Origin: an uncultured bacterium
GTDB lineage: Bacteria > Cyanobacteriota > Vampirovibrionia > Gastranaerophilales > Gastranaerophilaceae
Direction of reading: 5' to 3'
Length of the DNA: 64,000 nucleotides
Assembly (NCBI GenBank): GCA_948964545.1
Contig: CAREDV010000002.1
Coordinates: 27,884-91,883 of the forward strand
Positions 8,890-17,789 of this stretch are shown here, one piece after another. Below the pieces are notes generated by a model. The model was given only the letters and a program-made list of their open reading frames with translations. It made no database searches and was not told where the DNA came from. Position numbers and translations under genes: made by a program. Positions within the stretch are counted from its first letter, which is position 1, and the number at the start of each line of letters is the position of its first letter.

Positions 8890-10521
8890 ATGGAAAATAT
8901 AAGAATAGTTGCGCCTGTAAAAAAGCCTGAAGATATTGAAGTTTTCTCAAAAGCATCCAAATGCAGGGATTTTTATGTTTATTACAAAAAGTTTTTAAAC
9001 AGCAATTTTGAATATGTTAACGAGTTTGTCGAAATGGCAAAACGTTCTGGGTGTGCTATTTATATAAATTTTAAACACGATATTACAGAGGAAAATCTGC
9101 CTGAGATTAAAAAAATGTTAAAATTTTTGAAAACAGCAGGCATTGACGGAATTTTTATAAATAGCTTTGCGATTCTTGAAGCGATAAAGGTTTTTAATCT
9201 TCCTTTTAAGGTTGTTGTTGATTCTTATTTTGATATTCATAACCTTGCGGGAATTGATTTTATCAGCAATTTCCACAAAGTTGACGAAATTATTATTACA
9301 GAAGAAATTTATTTGAAAAATATCGCTAAAATTAAACAGTACACTAAACTTCCTCTTGCAATCGACAGTGATAATCTTCCGTTTTGCGCAGAAGATATCA
9401 AGAAAATGAAAGCTATTGACAGGGTTGTAATAAAAGGGAAATTTAACACCTCAGAAGAAATTCTTGATGGAATTGAACTTATTCAAAAAATTCTTGATAA
9501 ACCTAAATTATTTAAAAATCAAAAGTTACCATTTAAACACGTTAGAAAAAGTATTTATCGTACAAATCATTTTCTTGGAGTGGTGGAAAGCGCTGAGGGG
9601 CAGGATTTTAAATTCAGCCGTAATATCAAAAATTTTGAATGGGATATTAAGTCGACCCGTATTAAAAAGGATACAGACTATTCCAAAAAAGATTTGTACA
9701 GGATTAATTTGAGGTTGTCAGAACTTGCACAGCTTAAAGAACTGGAAAAATATATTAAAAAAACAGGAGTAAATCCCGTCTATTCAATTGAATACGGGGA
9801 AATTCTCTCAACCTGTGACCTTGCTGTGAGCAGTTTTAACGATATTATTATGAAAGTTAAAAAATTCTGTACAAAATACGGAATAAAATTTCAGCTTTCA
9901 ACGCCTAGAATTCTTATTGAACGCGACTTTGACAGGGTGTATGAGTATGTAAAACAAATTTTACTATCAAATCCTGCTCCCGACAGTCTTATTATAAATA
10001 ATATAGGATATTTTTGGACAGCAATTAATGATGCAGAAATCAATCATATTCCGATTGAAATAGGCCAGGGAATTAATCTTTTGAACAGCCTTTCCATAAA
10101 ATGTCTGAATAACCTGTCGCAGATTAATACGATTGATTTTACGACGTTTGCGGATTTGAAAACGATTAAAAAGATTAAAAATGACATTCCGAACAAAAAA
10201 TATACAATTGCGGGTAATATCAGAGTCCCGAGTCTGGGTTTGTGCCCTTTAAATAACGACAGTGCGATAATTTCAAGACTTTCTTGTAAAGCACCATGCC
10301 ACAGAGGAGGGTTTGCGCTTCACGATCCGTCTTTGGATAAGTTACTGCCGTTTACCTGTGACGGCTTCTGTCGTATGCATATGTTTGAAGATACTATAAT
10401 GGAACGTTTTGAAAATTTGGAAGAACTTTCTAAAGCGGGAGTGAATGAGTTTGTATTTGATTTTAGCGCACTGAATGCAAAATTTGTTCCGCTTCTTTTA
10501 AACAAGTTTTTTAATTCATAA
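8890..10521 (+). CDS. Peptidase U32-like TIM-barrel protein
   Basis: A 543-residue protein resembling peptidase U32 family members in its repeated beta/alpha pattern (IYINFKHDITEENLPEIKK; IDGIFINSFAILEAI) and in a late cysteine cluster: LGLCPLN, LSCKAPCHRGG and FTCDGFCRMH at about residues 455-500. U32 proteins such as TrhP, UbiU and UbiV hold an Fe-S cluster through four cysteines and act in hydroxylation. The similarity is weak, so a radical or Fe-S hydroxylase role is inference. It is a single gene reading into a shared terminator, and its start appears leaderless. A clearer U32 member is at 16 kb. Confidence 0.55.
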   Translation: MENIRIVAPVKKPEDIEVFSKASKCRDFYVYYKKFLNSNFEYVNEFVEMAKRSGCAIYINFKHDITEENLPEIKKMLKFLKTAGIDGIFINSFAILEAIKVFNLPFKVVVDSYFDIHNLAGIDFISNFHKVDEIIITEEIYLKNIAKIKQYTKLPLAIDSDNLPFCAEDIKKMKAIDRVVIKGKFNTSEEILDGIELIQKILDKPKLFKNQKLPFKHVRKSIYRTNHFLGVVESAEGQDFKFSRNIKNFEWDIKSTRIKKDTDYSKKDLYRINLRLSELAQLKELEKYIKKTGVNPVYSIEYGEILSTCDLAVSSFNDIIMKVKKFCTKYGIKFQLSTPRILIERDFDRVYEYVKQILLSNPAPDSLIINNIGYFWTAINDAEINHIPIEIGQGINLLNSLSIKCLNNLSQINTIDFTTFADLKTIKKIKNDIPNKKYTIAGNIRVPSLGLCPLNNDSAIISRLSCKAPCHRGGFALHDPSLDKLLPFTCDGFCRMHMFEDTIMERFENLEELSKAGVNEFVFDFSALNAKFVPLLLNKFFNS

Positions 10522-10550
10522 AAAAAGAGAGCCGATTGGCTCTCTTTTTT
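10520..10550. terminator. Bidirectional intrinsic terminator
   Basis: The hairpin AGAGAGCC-GATT-GGCTCTCT (10526-10545) is flanked by A6 on the left and T6 on the right. It sits between the convergent U32-like gene and prepilin gene and can serve both strands. Confidence 0.9.
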
Positions 10551-10566
10551 GTTATCTTTATACAGA

Positions 10567-11235
10567 TTATTTTCCATAAAGAACTGCTCTAGCAGCAGGA
10601 GAGTTTGGTAATACTGTTTGGTTGTAGAATTTAACAGGATATACGTCTGTTGGGTTTTCTGCAACACAGTTTTCTGCTGTAGCGTTAGCATTAGAGCAAG
10701 AAACAACTTTGTTAGGTCCTTTAGCTCCGTTTACGTCGATGTAACCATAGCAAATGTTATCAGTTGTACCAGCAGTACCTGATGAACAAGCAGCTGAAGT
10801 TGCTGGGAATGTGAATGTGATACCATCATTGAAGAACAATGTTGTGTTAGCTGCATCTTGAGAAAGTTTAGTAGCTGATGGAACAGCTGCGTCTGTAATT
10901 GTATAACCAACACCTGTTGAAGTAGAACTGTCACCTTTAGTAGTTTTTACTACATTCATACGTGAATTTAAGATACTTGCAACTGTTGGAACACCTGATG
11001 CATCTGCTGTTGAACCTGCAGTACCTGCAACTGTATCAGCAAAACTGCTGTCATCCAATGCAACGTTCAAAGTAACTGCTTGTCCCAATGCTGATAAAGC
11101 TTTTTTGTAAGCAGCTTTGTATTGAGCACCTTGAGTTGAATTCATCAATGTAGGCATAGTCATTGCAGCTACAACCCCGATGATACCTAATGTAATCAAC
11201 ACTTCTGCAAGTGTGAAGCCGAATCTTTTTGTCAT
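10567..11235 (-). CDS. Intact prepilin-like protein (type IV pilin/pseudopilin fold)
   Basis: A 222-residue protein starting MTKRFG with cleavage expected before FTLAEVLITLG, a classical class III prepilin signal: short basic leader, Gly at -1, Phe at +1, Glu at +5. A hydrophobic helix to about residue 30 follows. The rest is Ala/Thr/Ser-rich with four cysteines and ends PAARAVLYGK. It has no homopolymer in the leader, unlike the four frameshifted relatives in this window. SD AAAGGTG lies 9 bases upstream of the ATG. No pilus assembly genes adjoin it. It has its own strong promoter at 11356-11384. It could be a pilin, pseudopilin or minor structural protein. Confidence 0.85.
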   Translation of the reverse strand: MTKRFGFTLAEVLITLGIIGVVAAMTMPTLMNSTQGAQYKAAYKKALSALGQAVTLNVALDDSSFADTVAGTAGSTADASGVPTVASILNSRMNVVKTTKGDSSTSTGVGYTITDAAVPSATKLSQDAANTTLFFNDGITFTFPATSAACSSGTAGTTDNICYGYIDVNGAKGPNKVVSCSNANATAENCVAENPTDVYPVKFYNQTVLPNSPAARAVLYGK

Positions 11236-11355
11236 AATCTTTTCACCTTTCTTTTGTAAGTCTTTGATCTCTCAATATATTTTATGTCCTAAACTCGAAT
11301 CTCTTAATACTAAAATGTGCATAAAACTATCTTGAAAAAATCTTCTCGTATTTTT

Positions 11356-11384
11356 ATTTTATTCTCTTTGTTCAAATTTGTCAA
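11356..11384 (-). promoter_or_regulatory. Sigma-70-type promoter of the 10567 prepilin gene
   Basis: On the minus strand, TTGACA (11384-11379) and TAAAAT (11361-11356) are separated by exactly 17 bases. It predicts a 5' UTR of about 115 bases for the prepilin gene. Confidence 0.75.
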
Positions 11385-11413
11385 GTATTTTGCATTAAAT
11401 ATTAATTATTTTT

Positions 11414-11435
11414 AACTAATTCTTAAGAATTAGTT
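11414..11435. promoter_or_regulatory. Perfect 22-bp palindrome, candidate operator
   Basis: The half-site AACTAATTCTT is followed directly by its exact reverse complement. It lies 8 bp upstream of the malQ -35 and about 30 bp behind the divergent prepilin -35, so a dimeric regulator bound here could reach either promoter. There is no T-run, and it is too symmetrical and loop-less for a terminator. Confidence 0.5.
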
Positions 11436-11443
11436 TTGAATTG

Positions 11444-11472
11444 TTGAAATATTTTTCAGCTCATGTTAACAT
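11444..11472 (+). promoter_or_regulatory. malQ promoter
   Basis: TTGAAA (11444-11449), a 17-base spacer and TAACAT (11467-11472), with TG two bases before the -10 (extended -10). It predicts a leader of about 15 bases containing the GAGGGG ribosome binding site before the ATG at 11494. Confidence 0.6.
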
Positions 11473-11493
11473 CTGCATGAAAGAGGGGTAATT

Positions 11494-13371
11494 ATGAATT
11501 GTATCTTAGAAAAAAAAGGTTTGGACGAAAAGGCTAAAAAAATTGTAAGAAAAGCACTTAAAGCTCTCGGCAAAAAAAATATTGCTTTTATTATGCATAA
11601 TGGAAGTTTTCCATCTGCTGAAAATCAAAATACTGGTTTTGGCAGTATAAATACTGAGGGCGGTAAAGAATTTATTAAATACGTTTCAGGTTTGTTTGAT
11701 GCAATTCAGCTTGGGCCTGCAGGAAAGACTAAAAGTTGTGATTCATCACCTTATACAGGTACTATTTTTTCAGGGAATCCTTTGTTTATTAACCTTAAAG
11801 AGTTAACTCAAAAGGAATGGGGAAAAATTCTTTCAGAAACTACATATTATGAGATTGTAAGCAGCAATCCAAATAAAGATAAAAATAAAACAGCATATTC
11901 ATATGCTTATAAGAAATATAATGGAGCTTTGCAAGAAGCTTGGAACAACTTTAAAACAAACCCTGTCAAAAAACTTGAAAAAGAATTTGAAATTTTTAAA
12001 CGCGAAAATGATTTCTGGTTAGATAAAGACAGTTTGTATGAAGCTCTTTCAATTGAGCATGGCAACGACTACTGGCCATTGTGGAATTCAGAAACAGACA
12101 AAAATCTCTTCAACCCTCAGTCACATGAAGAAAGAATGCAGTTTGGGGAAAGAATTAAAGAAATTGAAGCTAAATATTCTAATGAAATAGAATTTTATAA
12201 ATTTGTTCAGTTTATTATAAGCAAACAAAACGAAGAAACTCGTAATTTTGCTAAAAAACATGATATAAAAATGATTGCAGACAGACAGGTTGCGTTCTCT
12301 GACCGTGATACTTGGGCTTATCAGTCTTTGTTCTTAAAAGGCTGGTGCTTAGGCTGTCCTCCTGATTACTTCTCAAAAGATGGACAGGCATGGGGTTTCC
12401 CTGTTATGGATCCTGACAGAATGTATAATGCTGACGGTTCTTTAGATGAAGGCGGAATCCTGTTAAAAAATCTTTATAAGAAAATGTTTAAAGAAAACCC
12501 CGGCGGTGTTAGAATTGACCACATTGTGGGACTTATTGACCCATGGGTTTATAAAGCAGGCAAAAAACCTAAAATTGAACAGGGCGCAGGCAGATTGTAT
12601 TCATCTCCCGAACATCCAGAACTTTCTAAGTATGCAATTGCAAAATTGGAAGATTTGAACGATGAAGTTTCCGCAGATAAAGAAAAACGCGTTAAGACTT
12701 TAACAAAAGAGCAAATCAGAGATTACGGCAGACTTATTGAAAAAATTGTTATTGCTGCAGCTAAAGAAGAAGGTTTGGATAAAGATTCAATAGTCTGTGA
12801 GGACTTGGGTACATTAACAAATCCTGTTGCATCAGTATTGGAACAATTTGGCTTGCAAGGTATGAAGTTAACTCAGTTTGTTGAAGCTGATAAACCTCAA
12901 GACCCTTACAGATGCTGTAATATTGGTAAAAAATGCTGGGCAATGGTCGGAACTCACGACAATGAACCGATAAAAATGTGGGCTGACCAAAATATTCATA
13001 CTCACACTGGTTATCTGCATGCCAAAAACCTTGTAGATGATTTGTTTGCAGAGGTGGAAAACAAAGACGATATCATTGTAAAACTTACTGATGATGCTGA
13101 ATTTCTTGCACAAACCAAGCTTGTAGAATTGTTTGCATCAAATGCTGAAAATGTTCAAATTTTCTTTACTGATTATTTCAATGTTTATGATGTTTATAAC
13201 CGACCTGGAACATCAGGGGATGCTAACTGGTCATTAAGATTGCCTGATAATTATAAAGAACTTTGTGCAATAAATCTTGCAAATATTTTAAAATTAGCTA
13301 TAATAGCGAGAGGGCATGAATTTGCTGAAAAAAATAAAAAGATAATTGAGCAGTTAGATGAAATTGCTTAA
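11494..13371 (+). CDS. malQ: 4-alpha-glucanotransferase (amylomaltase, GH77)
   Basis: A 625-residue GH77 enzyme that transfers alpha-1,4-glucan segments in maltodextrin and glycogen metabolism in the cytoplasm. Visible motifs are SSPYTGTIFSGNPLFI near residue 85, GVRIDHIVGL (nucleophile Asp) near 350, IVCEDLGTL (acid/base Glu) near 435 and VGTHDNEPI (transition-state Asp) near 485. The length is in the usual 500-700 range. It has SD GAGGGG. It runs co-directionally into a secreted TPR/propeller gene and has a candidate operator upstream. Confidence 0.92.
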   Translation: MNCILEKKGLDEKAKKIVRKALKALGKKNIAFIMHNGSFPSAENQNTGFGSINTEGGKEFIKYVSGLFDAIQLGPAGKTKSCDSSPYTGTIFSGNPLFINLKELTQKEWGKILSETTYYEIVSSNPNKDKNKTAYSYAYKKYNGALQEAWNNFKTNPVKKLEKEFEIFKRENDFWLDKDSLYEALSIEHGNDYWPLWNSETDKNLFNPQSHEERMQFGERIKEIEAKYSNEIEFYKFVQFIISKQNEETRNFAKKHDIKMIADRQVAFSDRDTWAYQSLFLKGWCLGCPPDYFSKDGQAWGFPVMDPDRMYNADGSLDEGGILLKNLYKKMFKENPGGVRIDHIVGLIDPWVYKAGKKPKIEQGAGRLYSSPEHPELSKYAIAKLEDLNDEVSADKEKRVKTLTKEQIRDYGRLIEKIVIAAAKEEGLDKDSIVCEDLGTLTNPVASVLEQFGLQGMKLTQFVEADKPQDPYRCCNIGKKCWAMVGTHDNEPIKMWADQNIHTHTGYLHAKNLVDDLFAEVENKDDIIVKLTDDAEFLAQTKLVELFASNAENVQIFFTDYFNVYDVYNRPGTSGDANWSLRLPDNYKELCAINLANILKLAIIARGHEFAEKNKKIIEQLDEIA

Positions 13372-13387
13372 AAGCGGAGTTTTTGAT

Positions 13388-14239
13388 ATGAAAAAGATTT
13401 TAGTTGCATTATTGGTTATAGCTTGTACAGGTTTTGCGGTTTTCGCAGAACCTGTCAGCAATGAAGCTAAATTAGAATATAACCGTGGTTACGATTTCTA
13501 TAAAATAGGGCAGTACGACCGTTCGATGGCATCTTTCAGACGTGCTATAGAACTTGATCCTAATTATATTGATGCTTATTACAACCTTGGCTCAATTTTG
13601 GAGTATCTGCATCAGGACGATGCGGCGCTTAATGTGTTTAAACAGATTATTGTCAGAAAACCTGATGATTATGAAGCTTTGTACAAAGCTGGAAATTTAA
13701 GTATTAAGCTTGGTCAAAATGATAAGGCTAAATCTTATTTGGAATTAATTCCTGCAAACAGTTCTGTTTATTCAAAAGCACAAGCATTGATTTCAACAAT
13801 TCCTGCACCTGTTGTAAAAGAACCTGAAGTTGAGGAAGTATTGCCTATTTTAGAGCCTAAAAAGGTTTCAAATGTTAACCATTCAAACGGTATGTATAAT
13901 AATATTCCAAGTCCGACAGGGATTACAACTGATACGCAGGGAAATGTTTATATTGCGTCATTCTCTGATAATATGATTTATAAAGTTACTCCAGACGGCA
14001 GACAAATGGTGTTTATCAAAGACAAAAAAATCGACGGTCCGATTGCTATGGTAAGTGATTTTGCGGGAAATATTTATATTTCCAACTACAACAGCAATAA
14101 TGTCTTGAAAGTTACGCCATCTGGATTGATTTCGGTATTAATTAATAATGTTGAAAAACCTTACGGAATGAATATTACAGACGGCATGCTTTTTGTATCA
14201 TCTCAAGGGTCAAATTCTGTGTTGAGATATAAGTTATAG
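13388..14239 (+). CDS. Secreted TPR and NHL-type beta-propeller protein
   Basis: A 283-residue protein. I place the start at the ATG preceded by GGAG (8-base spacing), giving a clean signal peptide (MKKILVALLVIACTGF, cleavage after FAEP or VFA). An upstream in-frame ATG at 13358 would add ten residues inside malQ. TPR repeats occupy residues 28-125 (YDFYKIGQYDRSMASFRRAI), then a Pro/Glu linker, then three NHL-like blades (PTGITTDTQGNVYIASF; AMVSDFAGNIYISNY; PYGMNITDGMLFVSS). It probably scaffolds proteins or sugars in the periplasm. It ends base-to-base against the convergent ABC permease gene, with no terminator visible between them. Confidence 0.75.
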   Translation: MKKILVALLVIACTGFAVFAEPVSNEAKLEYNRGYDFYKIGQYDRSMASFRRAIELDPNYIDAYYNLGSILEYLHQDDAALNVFKQIIVRKPDDYEALYKAGNLSIKLGQNDKAKSYLELIPANSSVYSKAQALISTIPAPVVKEPEVEEVLPILEPKKVSNVNHSNGMYNNIPSPTGITTDTQGNVYIASFSDNMIYKVTPDGRQMVFIKDKKIDGPIAMVSDFAGNIYISNYNSNNVLKVTPSGLISVLINNVEKPYGMNITDGMLFVSSQGSNSVLRYKL

Positions 14240-15052
14240 TTACTCCTTAACTCCGCCTTGCAAAATGTCAGAAATAAAGTATTTTTTGCCTAAGAGAAAT
14301 ACTCCGATAACGGGAATTGTACAGATTACAGAGCAGGCAAGAAGCTCGCCCCATTGGGTGATTTCTCTGAAACTTCCCTTGTAAATAGCAAGCCCGACGG
14401 GAAGTGTGCGCATGCTTTCTGTATTTGTAACGATTAACGGCCACATAAAGCTGTTCCAGCTTGTGACAAAGGTAAATATAGCAAGTGTTGCAATTGTCGG
14501 CAGGGCAAGAGGCAGAGCAATTTTAAAAAAAGTCTGAAACAAGTTGCATCCGTCTATTCTTGCTGATTCCTCAAGGTCTTTTGGCAATCCCAAGAAGTAC
14601 TGGCGCATTAAAAATACCCCAAAACCGCCGAATAGTGCAGGCAAAATTAATGCTTGATAAGTGTTTATCAAATGTAGTTCCCGCATCAGAAAAAATAGCG
14701 GAATAATATTAACCTGTGGCGGTATAAGCATTGTTATTAATACAATAAGAAATATTGCATTTCTATATTTGAAATTCATTCTTGCAAAGGCATATCCCGC
14801 CATTGATGCGAAAATTACCTGACCTATTGTTGTAATTACAGCAACAATAAGACTGTTTAAAAAATAAGTGCTTAGTGGAATTTCTTTGAAAACGTTTTTA
14901 TAATTGGCAAAAGTGAAACCATACCCAACATTAGAAAAAATTTCGTTGTTCCCTGCAAAAGACAATCTTACCATTGCAAAAAACGGGTATAACATACTGA
15001 TTGCAATCAGTATAAGTGTCAGGTAGCCTAAAAATACTCTTGCTTTTTTCAT
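14240..15052 (-). CDS. Carbohydrate ABC transporter permease (CUT1, MalG-like)
   Basis: A 270-residue inner-membrane permease with six predicted helices. The binding-protein-dependent transport motif is at about residues 160-190 (LEESARIDGCNLFQTFFK, then IALPLALPT), with WNSFMWPLI afterwards, typical of MalG/UgpE-type partners for sugar uptake. No MalF-type partner, solute-binding protein or ATPase lies beside it, so those subunits must be encoded elsewhere. malQ is one gene away, which fits maltodextrin or other oligosaccharide use, but the substrate is not shown by sequence. Confidence 0.85.
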   Translation of the reverse strand: MKKARVFLGYLTLILIAISMLYPFFAMVRLSFAGNNEIFSNVGYGFTFANYKNVFKEIPLSTYFLNSLIVAVITTIGQVIFASMAGYAFARMNFKYRNAIFLIVLITMLIPPQVNIIPLFFLMRELHLINTYQALILPALFGGFGVFLMRQYFLGLPKDLEESARIDGCNLFQTFFKIALPLALPTIATLAIFTFVTSWNSFMWPLIVTNTESMRTLPVGLAIYKGSFREITQWGELLACSVICTIPVIGVFLLGKKYFISDILQGGVKE

Positions 15053-15091
15053 AAAACTATTATATCATAAGTGAACGGAAGGAGCTTATTT

Positions 15092-15807
15092 ATGAATAAA
15101 ATATACAACAGTCAGAATTTCGGGGGGGGGGCACTTCTGTAGCTTTCACTCTTGCTGAGGTTTTAATTACTTTGGGTGTAATAGGTGTTGTTGCAGCATT
15201 AACTATGCCGTCACTTATGGCAAAGCATCATCAAAAACAAATGGAGGCTCAATTTAAAAAAGCGTATTCGGCTTTACAGCAGGCTTTATATTCTATCGAT
15301 CCTGATATGTATGCAACTCTTTCAAGTAATTCCGGCAATACTAATACGGAATTTTTTGCAGATTTGTACGGCAAATATAAAGTTATAAATGATAAAGATG
15401 TTTCCAGATTATATTATGTTAACCGCAAATGGGATATAAAAACTTATAACAAAAAACAAGGCAGCTATAATCAATGTGCTCAGTTGCCGTCGAGAATTGT
15501 TTCTGACGGATCTGCTATTGGAGGGATGTATAATTGTTTTGGTAATTGGATTGTTATTGACACTAACGGACCTAAGGGGAAACCTAATGCAATGGGGCAT
15601 GATATATTTTATTTTTCATTATCAAATAAAGGAAAATTAATTCCTATAGGTTCAAAAGCATACGGACATTGGGAAATGAAAGGGGATGCTAATTTTTGTT
15701 CAAAAAGTTCAACACATGCACAAAACGGTGCCGGTTGTTCCCATTTCGCAGTTGAAAATACCTGTCCTAATGATAGCAGTAAAACGTATTGGGAATGTCT
15801 GCCCTAG
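15092..15807 (+). CDS. Prepilin-like protein, frame interrupted by a G10 tract (phase-off or assembly error)
   Basis: ATG at 15092 with a strong SD (GGAAGGAG, 15077-15084) gives a leader MNKIYNSQNFGGG that terminates at TAG 15140. The prepilin core VAFTLAEVLITLG and the following 210 residues (to SKTYWECLP) lie in the frame one base away. A tract of 11 or 8 G instead of 10 would join them, with cleavage before FTLAE after an 18-residue leader. The mature part has the pilin hydrophobic helix, VIDTNGPKGKPN (family-typical DxNGxKGPN-like loop) and several Cys. If the tract is truly 10, only a 16-residue peptide is made. Divergent from the permease with 39 bases between. Confidence 0.75.
15119..15133. 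repeat. G10 tract in prepilin leader, copy 1
   Basis: TTC-G10-CA core with G at 15122-15131. It is in the coding orientation of the + strand gene. The same core occurs on the + strand at 41.1, 56.3 and 60.6 kb. Confidence 0.9.
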
Positions 15808-15938
15808 ATAACAAAGTATAGCAAAGCGAACATAACACACAATGATAAAGAGCTTAAAACAAACCAAGTGTGCATTACAGGGTGTTGGTACTCCCAGATT
15901 TCTTTAATTGTTGTCGCAGCATTTTCTATTGTTTGCAT
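15804..15938 (-). CDS. Small membrane protein (44 residues)
   Basis: A minus-strand ORF of 44 codons that length cut-offs would miss. The ATG at 15938 is preceded by GGAGAAG at good spacing. The peptide has a soluble, partly amphipathic N-terminus (MQTIENAATTIKEIWEYQHP) and a single hydrophobic segment to the end (WFVLSSLSLCVMFALLYFVI). Its stop overlaps the stop of the convergent prepilin gene (CTAG). The RBS, the start and the membrane-helix composition support a real gene. Its function is unknown. Confidence 0.6.
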   Translation of the reverse strand: MQTIENAATTIKEIWEYQHPVMHTWFVLSSLSLCVMFALLYFVI

Positions 15939-16046
15939 CTTTCTTCTCCAAAAAAATTATAGCGAGGACTTTGTCCAATGTGGAAATCTCATTCCTCTTA
16001 CATTATAATCTTATACTTTAACCGCAAAATGGCATCACCTAATCGG

Positions 16047-16075
16047 TTGATTATTTCTATCCTTTGGGATAATAT
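16047..16075 (+). promoter_or_regulatory. Promoter giving a leaderless U32 transcript
   Basis: TTGATT (16047-16052), 17-base spacer, TAATAT (16070-16075). Initiation 7 bases downstream coincides with the A of the ATG at 16082. No Shine-Dalgarno precedes the ATG. Confidence 0.55.
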
Positions 16076-16081
16076 ACAACT

Positions 16082-17320
16082 ATGCGAGATTTAGAACTAT
16101 TGATGCCTGCGGGCAATTTGGAAAAACTTGAATATGCTGTTCGTTATGGTGCGAATGCAGTTTACCTTGGTGTTGTTGACTTTAGCCTTCGTGCGATGCG
16201 TAAGGGCAGCCTTATTACTATGGATAACTTGAAAGAGGCTGTAGATTTAGCTCATAAATTGGGAGCAAAGGCGTATGTTACTATAAATATTTTTGCCTTT
16301 AATAACGATATCAAACAGCTGGAAGCTTGTATTGACCGCTTTAAAGATGCAAAACCCGATGCGTTTATTATAAGCGACTATGGAATTTTTAATCTGGTTA
16401 GAAAATATATTCCTGAAATTCCTGTTCACATAAGTACTCAAACTAACACGCTTAATTATGAAAGTGTAAAATTCTGGCGCGATTTAGGGGCAGAACGTGT
16501 AATTCTTGCGCGTGAACTTTCGATTAAAGACATAGCAGAAATCAGAAAAAATGTTCCCGATGTTGAACTCGAAAGCTTTGTTCACGGCGCACAATGCGTT
16601 TCTTTTTCGGGAAGATGTTTATTAAGTGATTATTTCTCAAAAGGAGAAAGAAAAGCAAACCACGGAAACTGCTCTCAGCCTTGCCGTTGGAGTTACAGGC
16701 TGGTTGAAGAAACAAGACCGAATGAGTTTTTAGAGATTAATCAAGACGGCAGAGGTTCTCATATTCTAAGCCCTAAAGACTTATGTCTTGTTAAGCAATT
16801 ACCCGAGCTTATAGATGCGGGTATTGATTCATTTAAAATAGAGGGCAGAACAAAAAGCTTGTATTATGTTTCTGCGGTAGCAAAGGCTTACAGGCAGGCA
16901 ATTGATGAGGTTCTTCAAAATCCGTCCGCGGATTTGGAAAAATATTTTATAGAACTTCAAAAGGTTGGAAACCGCGGTTATACTACAGGTTTTGCACTTG
17001 GTGATAATAACGGCGAAAGCTACAGCTATGATATTTCAAAAGGTCTTGCAGGAGCTGATTTCTTATGTGAATACAAGGGCGAACAACAAGGCGATTATCA
17101 TCTCGTCAAAATCAAAAACAAGGTGCTTGTCGGCGATGAAGTTGAAATTATTACACCTGATGAGCAGTTTACCGCAACTGTAGAAGCTGTTAAAAATGCT
17201 GACGGCGAGGAATTACCGCTCGGCAACACAAATGATGATGTTTATGTGAAATTCTCACAAATCCCGAAAGATTCGAAATACGCATTAGTACGCACAGTAG
17301 GTATAAAAAATGTTCATTAA
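16082..17320 (+). CDS. trhP: Peptidase U32 family protein, TrhP/YegQ-like tRNA hydroxylation protein
   Basis: A 412-residue U32 protein. It opens with the family hallmark LLMPAGNLEKLEYAVRYGANAVYLG, split here as ELLMPAGNLEKL and YGANAVYLG, and has VHISTQTN and the signature ESFVHGAQCVSFSGRC followed by NHGNCSQPCRW, whose four cysteines would bind an Fe-S cluster. KIEGRTKS follows near residue 258 and a C-terminal beta domain ends the protein. E. coli TrhP (YegQ) makes 5-hydroxyuridine in tRNA with prephenate. TrhP versus another U32 subgroup is likely but not proven. The gene overlaps yqeG by 11 bases. Confidence 0.85.
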   Translation: MRDLELLMPAGNLEKLEYAVRYGANAVYLGVVDFSLRAMRKGSLITMDNLKEAVDLAHKLGAKAYVTINIFAFNNDIKQLEACIDRFKDAKPDAFIISDYGIFNLVRKYIPEIPVHISTQTNTLNYESVKFWRDLGAERVILARELSIKDIAEIRKNVPDVELESFVHGAQCVSFSGRCLLSDYFSKGERKANHGNCSQPCRWSYRLVEETRPNEFLEINQDGRGSHILSPKDLCLVKQLPELIDAGIDSFKIEGRTKSLYYVSAVAKAYRQAIDEVLQNPSADLEKYFIELQKVGNRGYTTGFALGDNNGESYSYDISKGLAGADFLCEYKGEQQGDYHLVKIKNKVLVGDEVEIITPDEQFTATVEAVKNADGEELPLGNTNDDVYVKFSQIPKDSKYALVRTVGIKNVH

Positions 17321-17789
17321 ACCTGATTACAACTTAAAAAATATATATGAAATTAACCTTGATGAGCTTAAATCTCTAGGGATTAATGCACTTTTATTTG
17401 ATTTGGACAGTACATTAATGGGGTCTAAGACAGGGTGCTATACACCTGAAACGCTTGAATGGCTTGAAAAAGTTAAAAAGAATTTTTTTGTTGGTGTTGT
17501 CTCAAATAACGGAAATCCTGCATATATTGAAAAAGTTACGGCATGTTCGGATTTTCCAGTGGTTTTCAGTGCACATAAACCTGATATAAAGATTGCAAAA
17601 TCATTTATGGCCGAACATAATTTAAAACCCGAAACTACAGCATTTGTCGGTGACAGACCATTGACAGATATTATGTGCGGTCAGCGTCTTGGCTGTAAAA
17701 CTATCCTCGTGGATTCAATTACTGCTGATATTGAAAAGCCGATTGTGCGTATTGCAAGATGGCTTGAAAGATGTTCTGTTAAACATTAG
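17310..17789 (+). CDS. yqeG: YqeG family HAD IIIA-type phosphatase
   Basis: A 159-residue HAD-superfamily phosphatase of the short YqeG type, with motif I LLFDLDSTLM (nucleophile Asp around residue 31), motif II VVSNNGN, a conserved Lys in HKPD and motif IV FVGDRPLTDIMCG. It overlaps the U32 gene, so they are co-transcribed. The substrate is unknown in the family. Its end overlaps the convergent AlkD-like gene by four bases. Confidence 0.88.
   Translation: MFIKPDYNLKNIYEINLDELKSLGINALLFDLDSTLMGSKTGCYTPETLEWLEKVKKNFFVGVVSNNGNPAYIEKVTACSDFPVVFSAHKPDIKIAKSFMAEHNLKPETTAFVGDRPLTDIMCGQRLGCKTILVDSITADIEKPIVRIARWLERCSVKH

Noticed and set aside
10567..11235. The intact prepilin as a member of the G-tract set
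   Set aside because: Its leader has six residues and no homopolymer.
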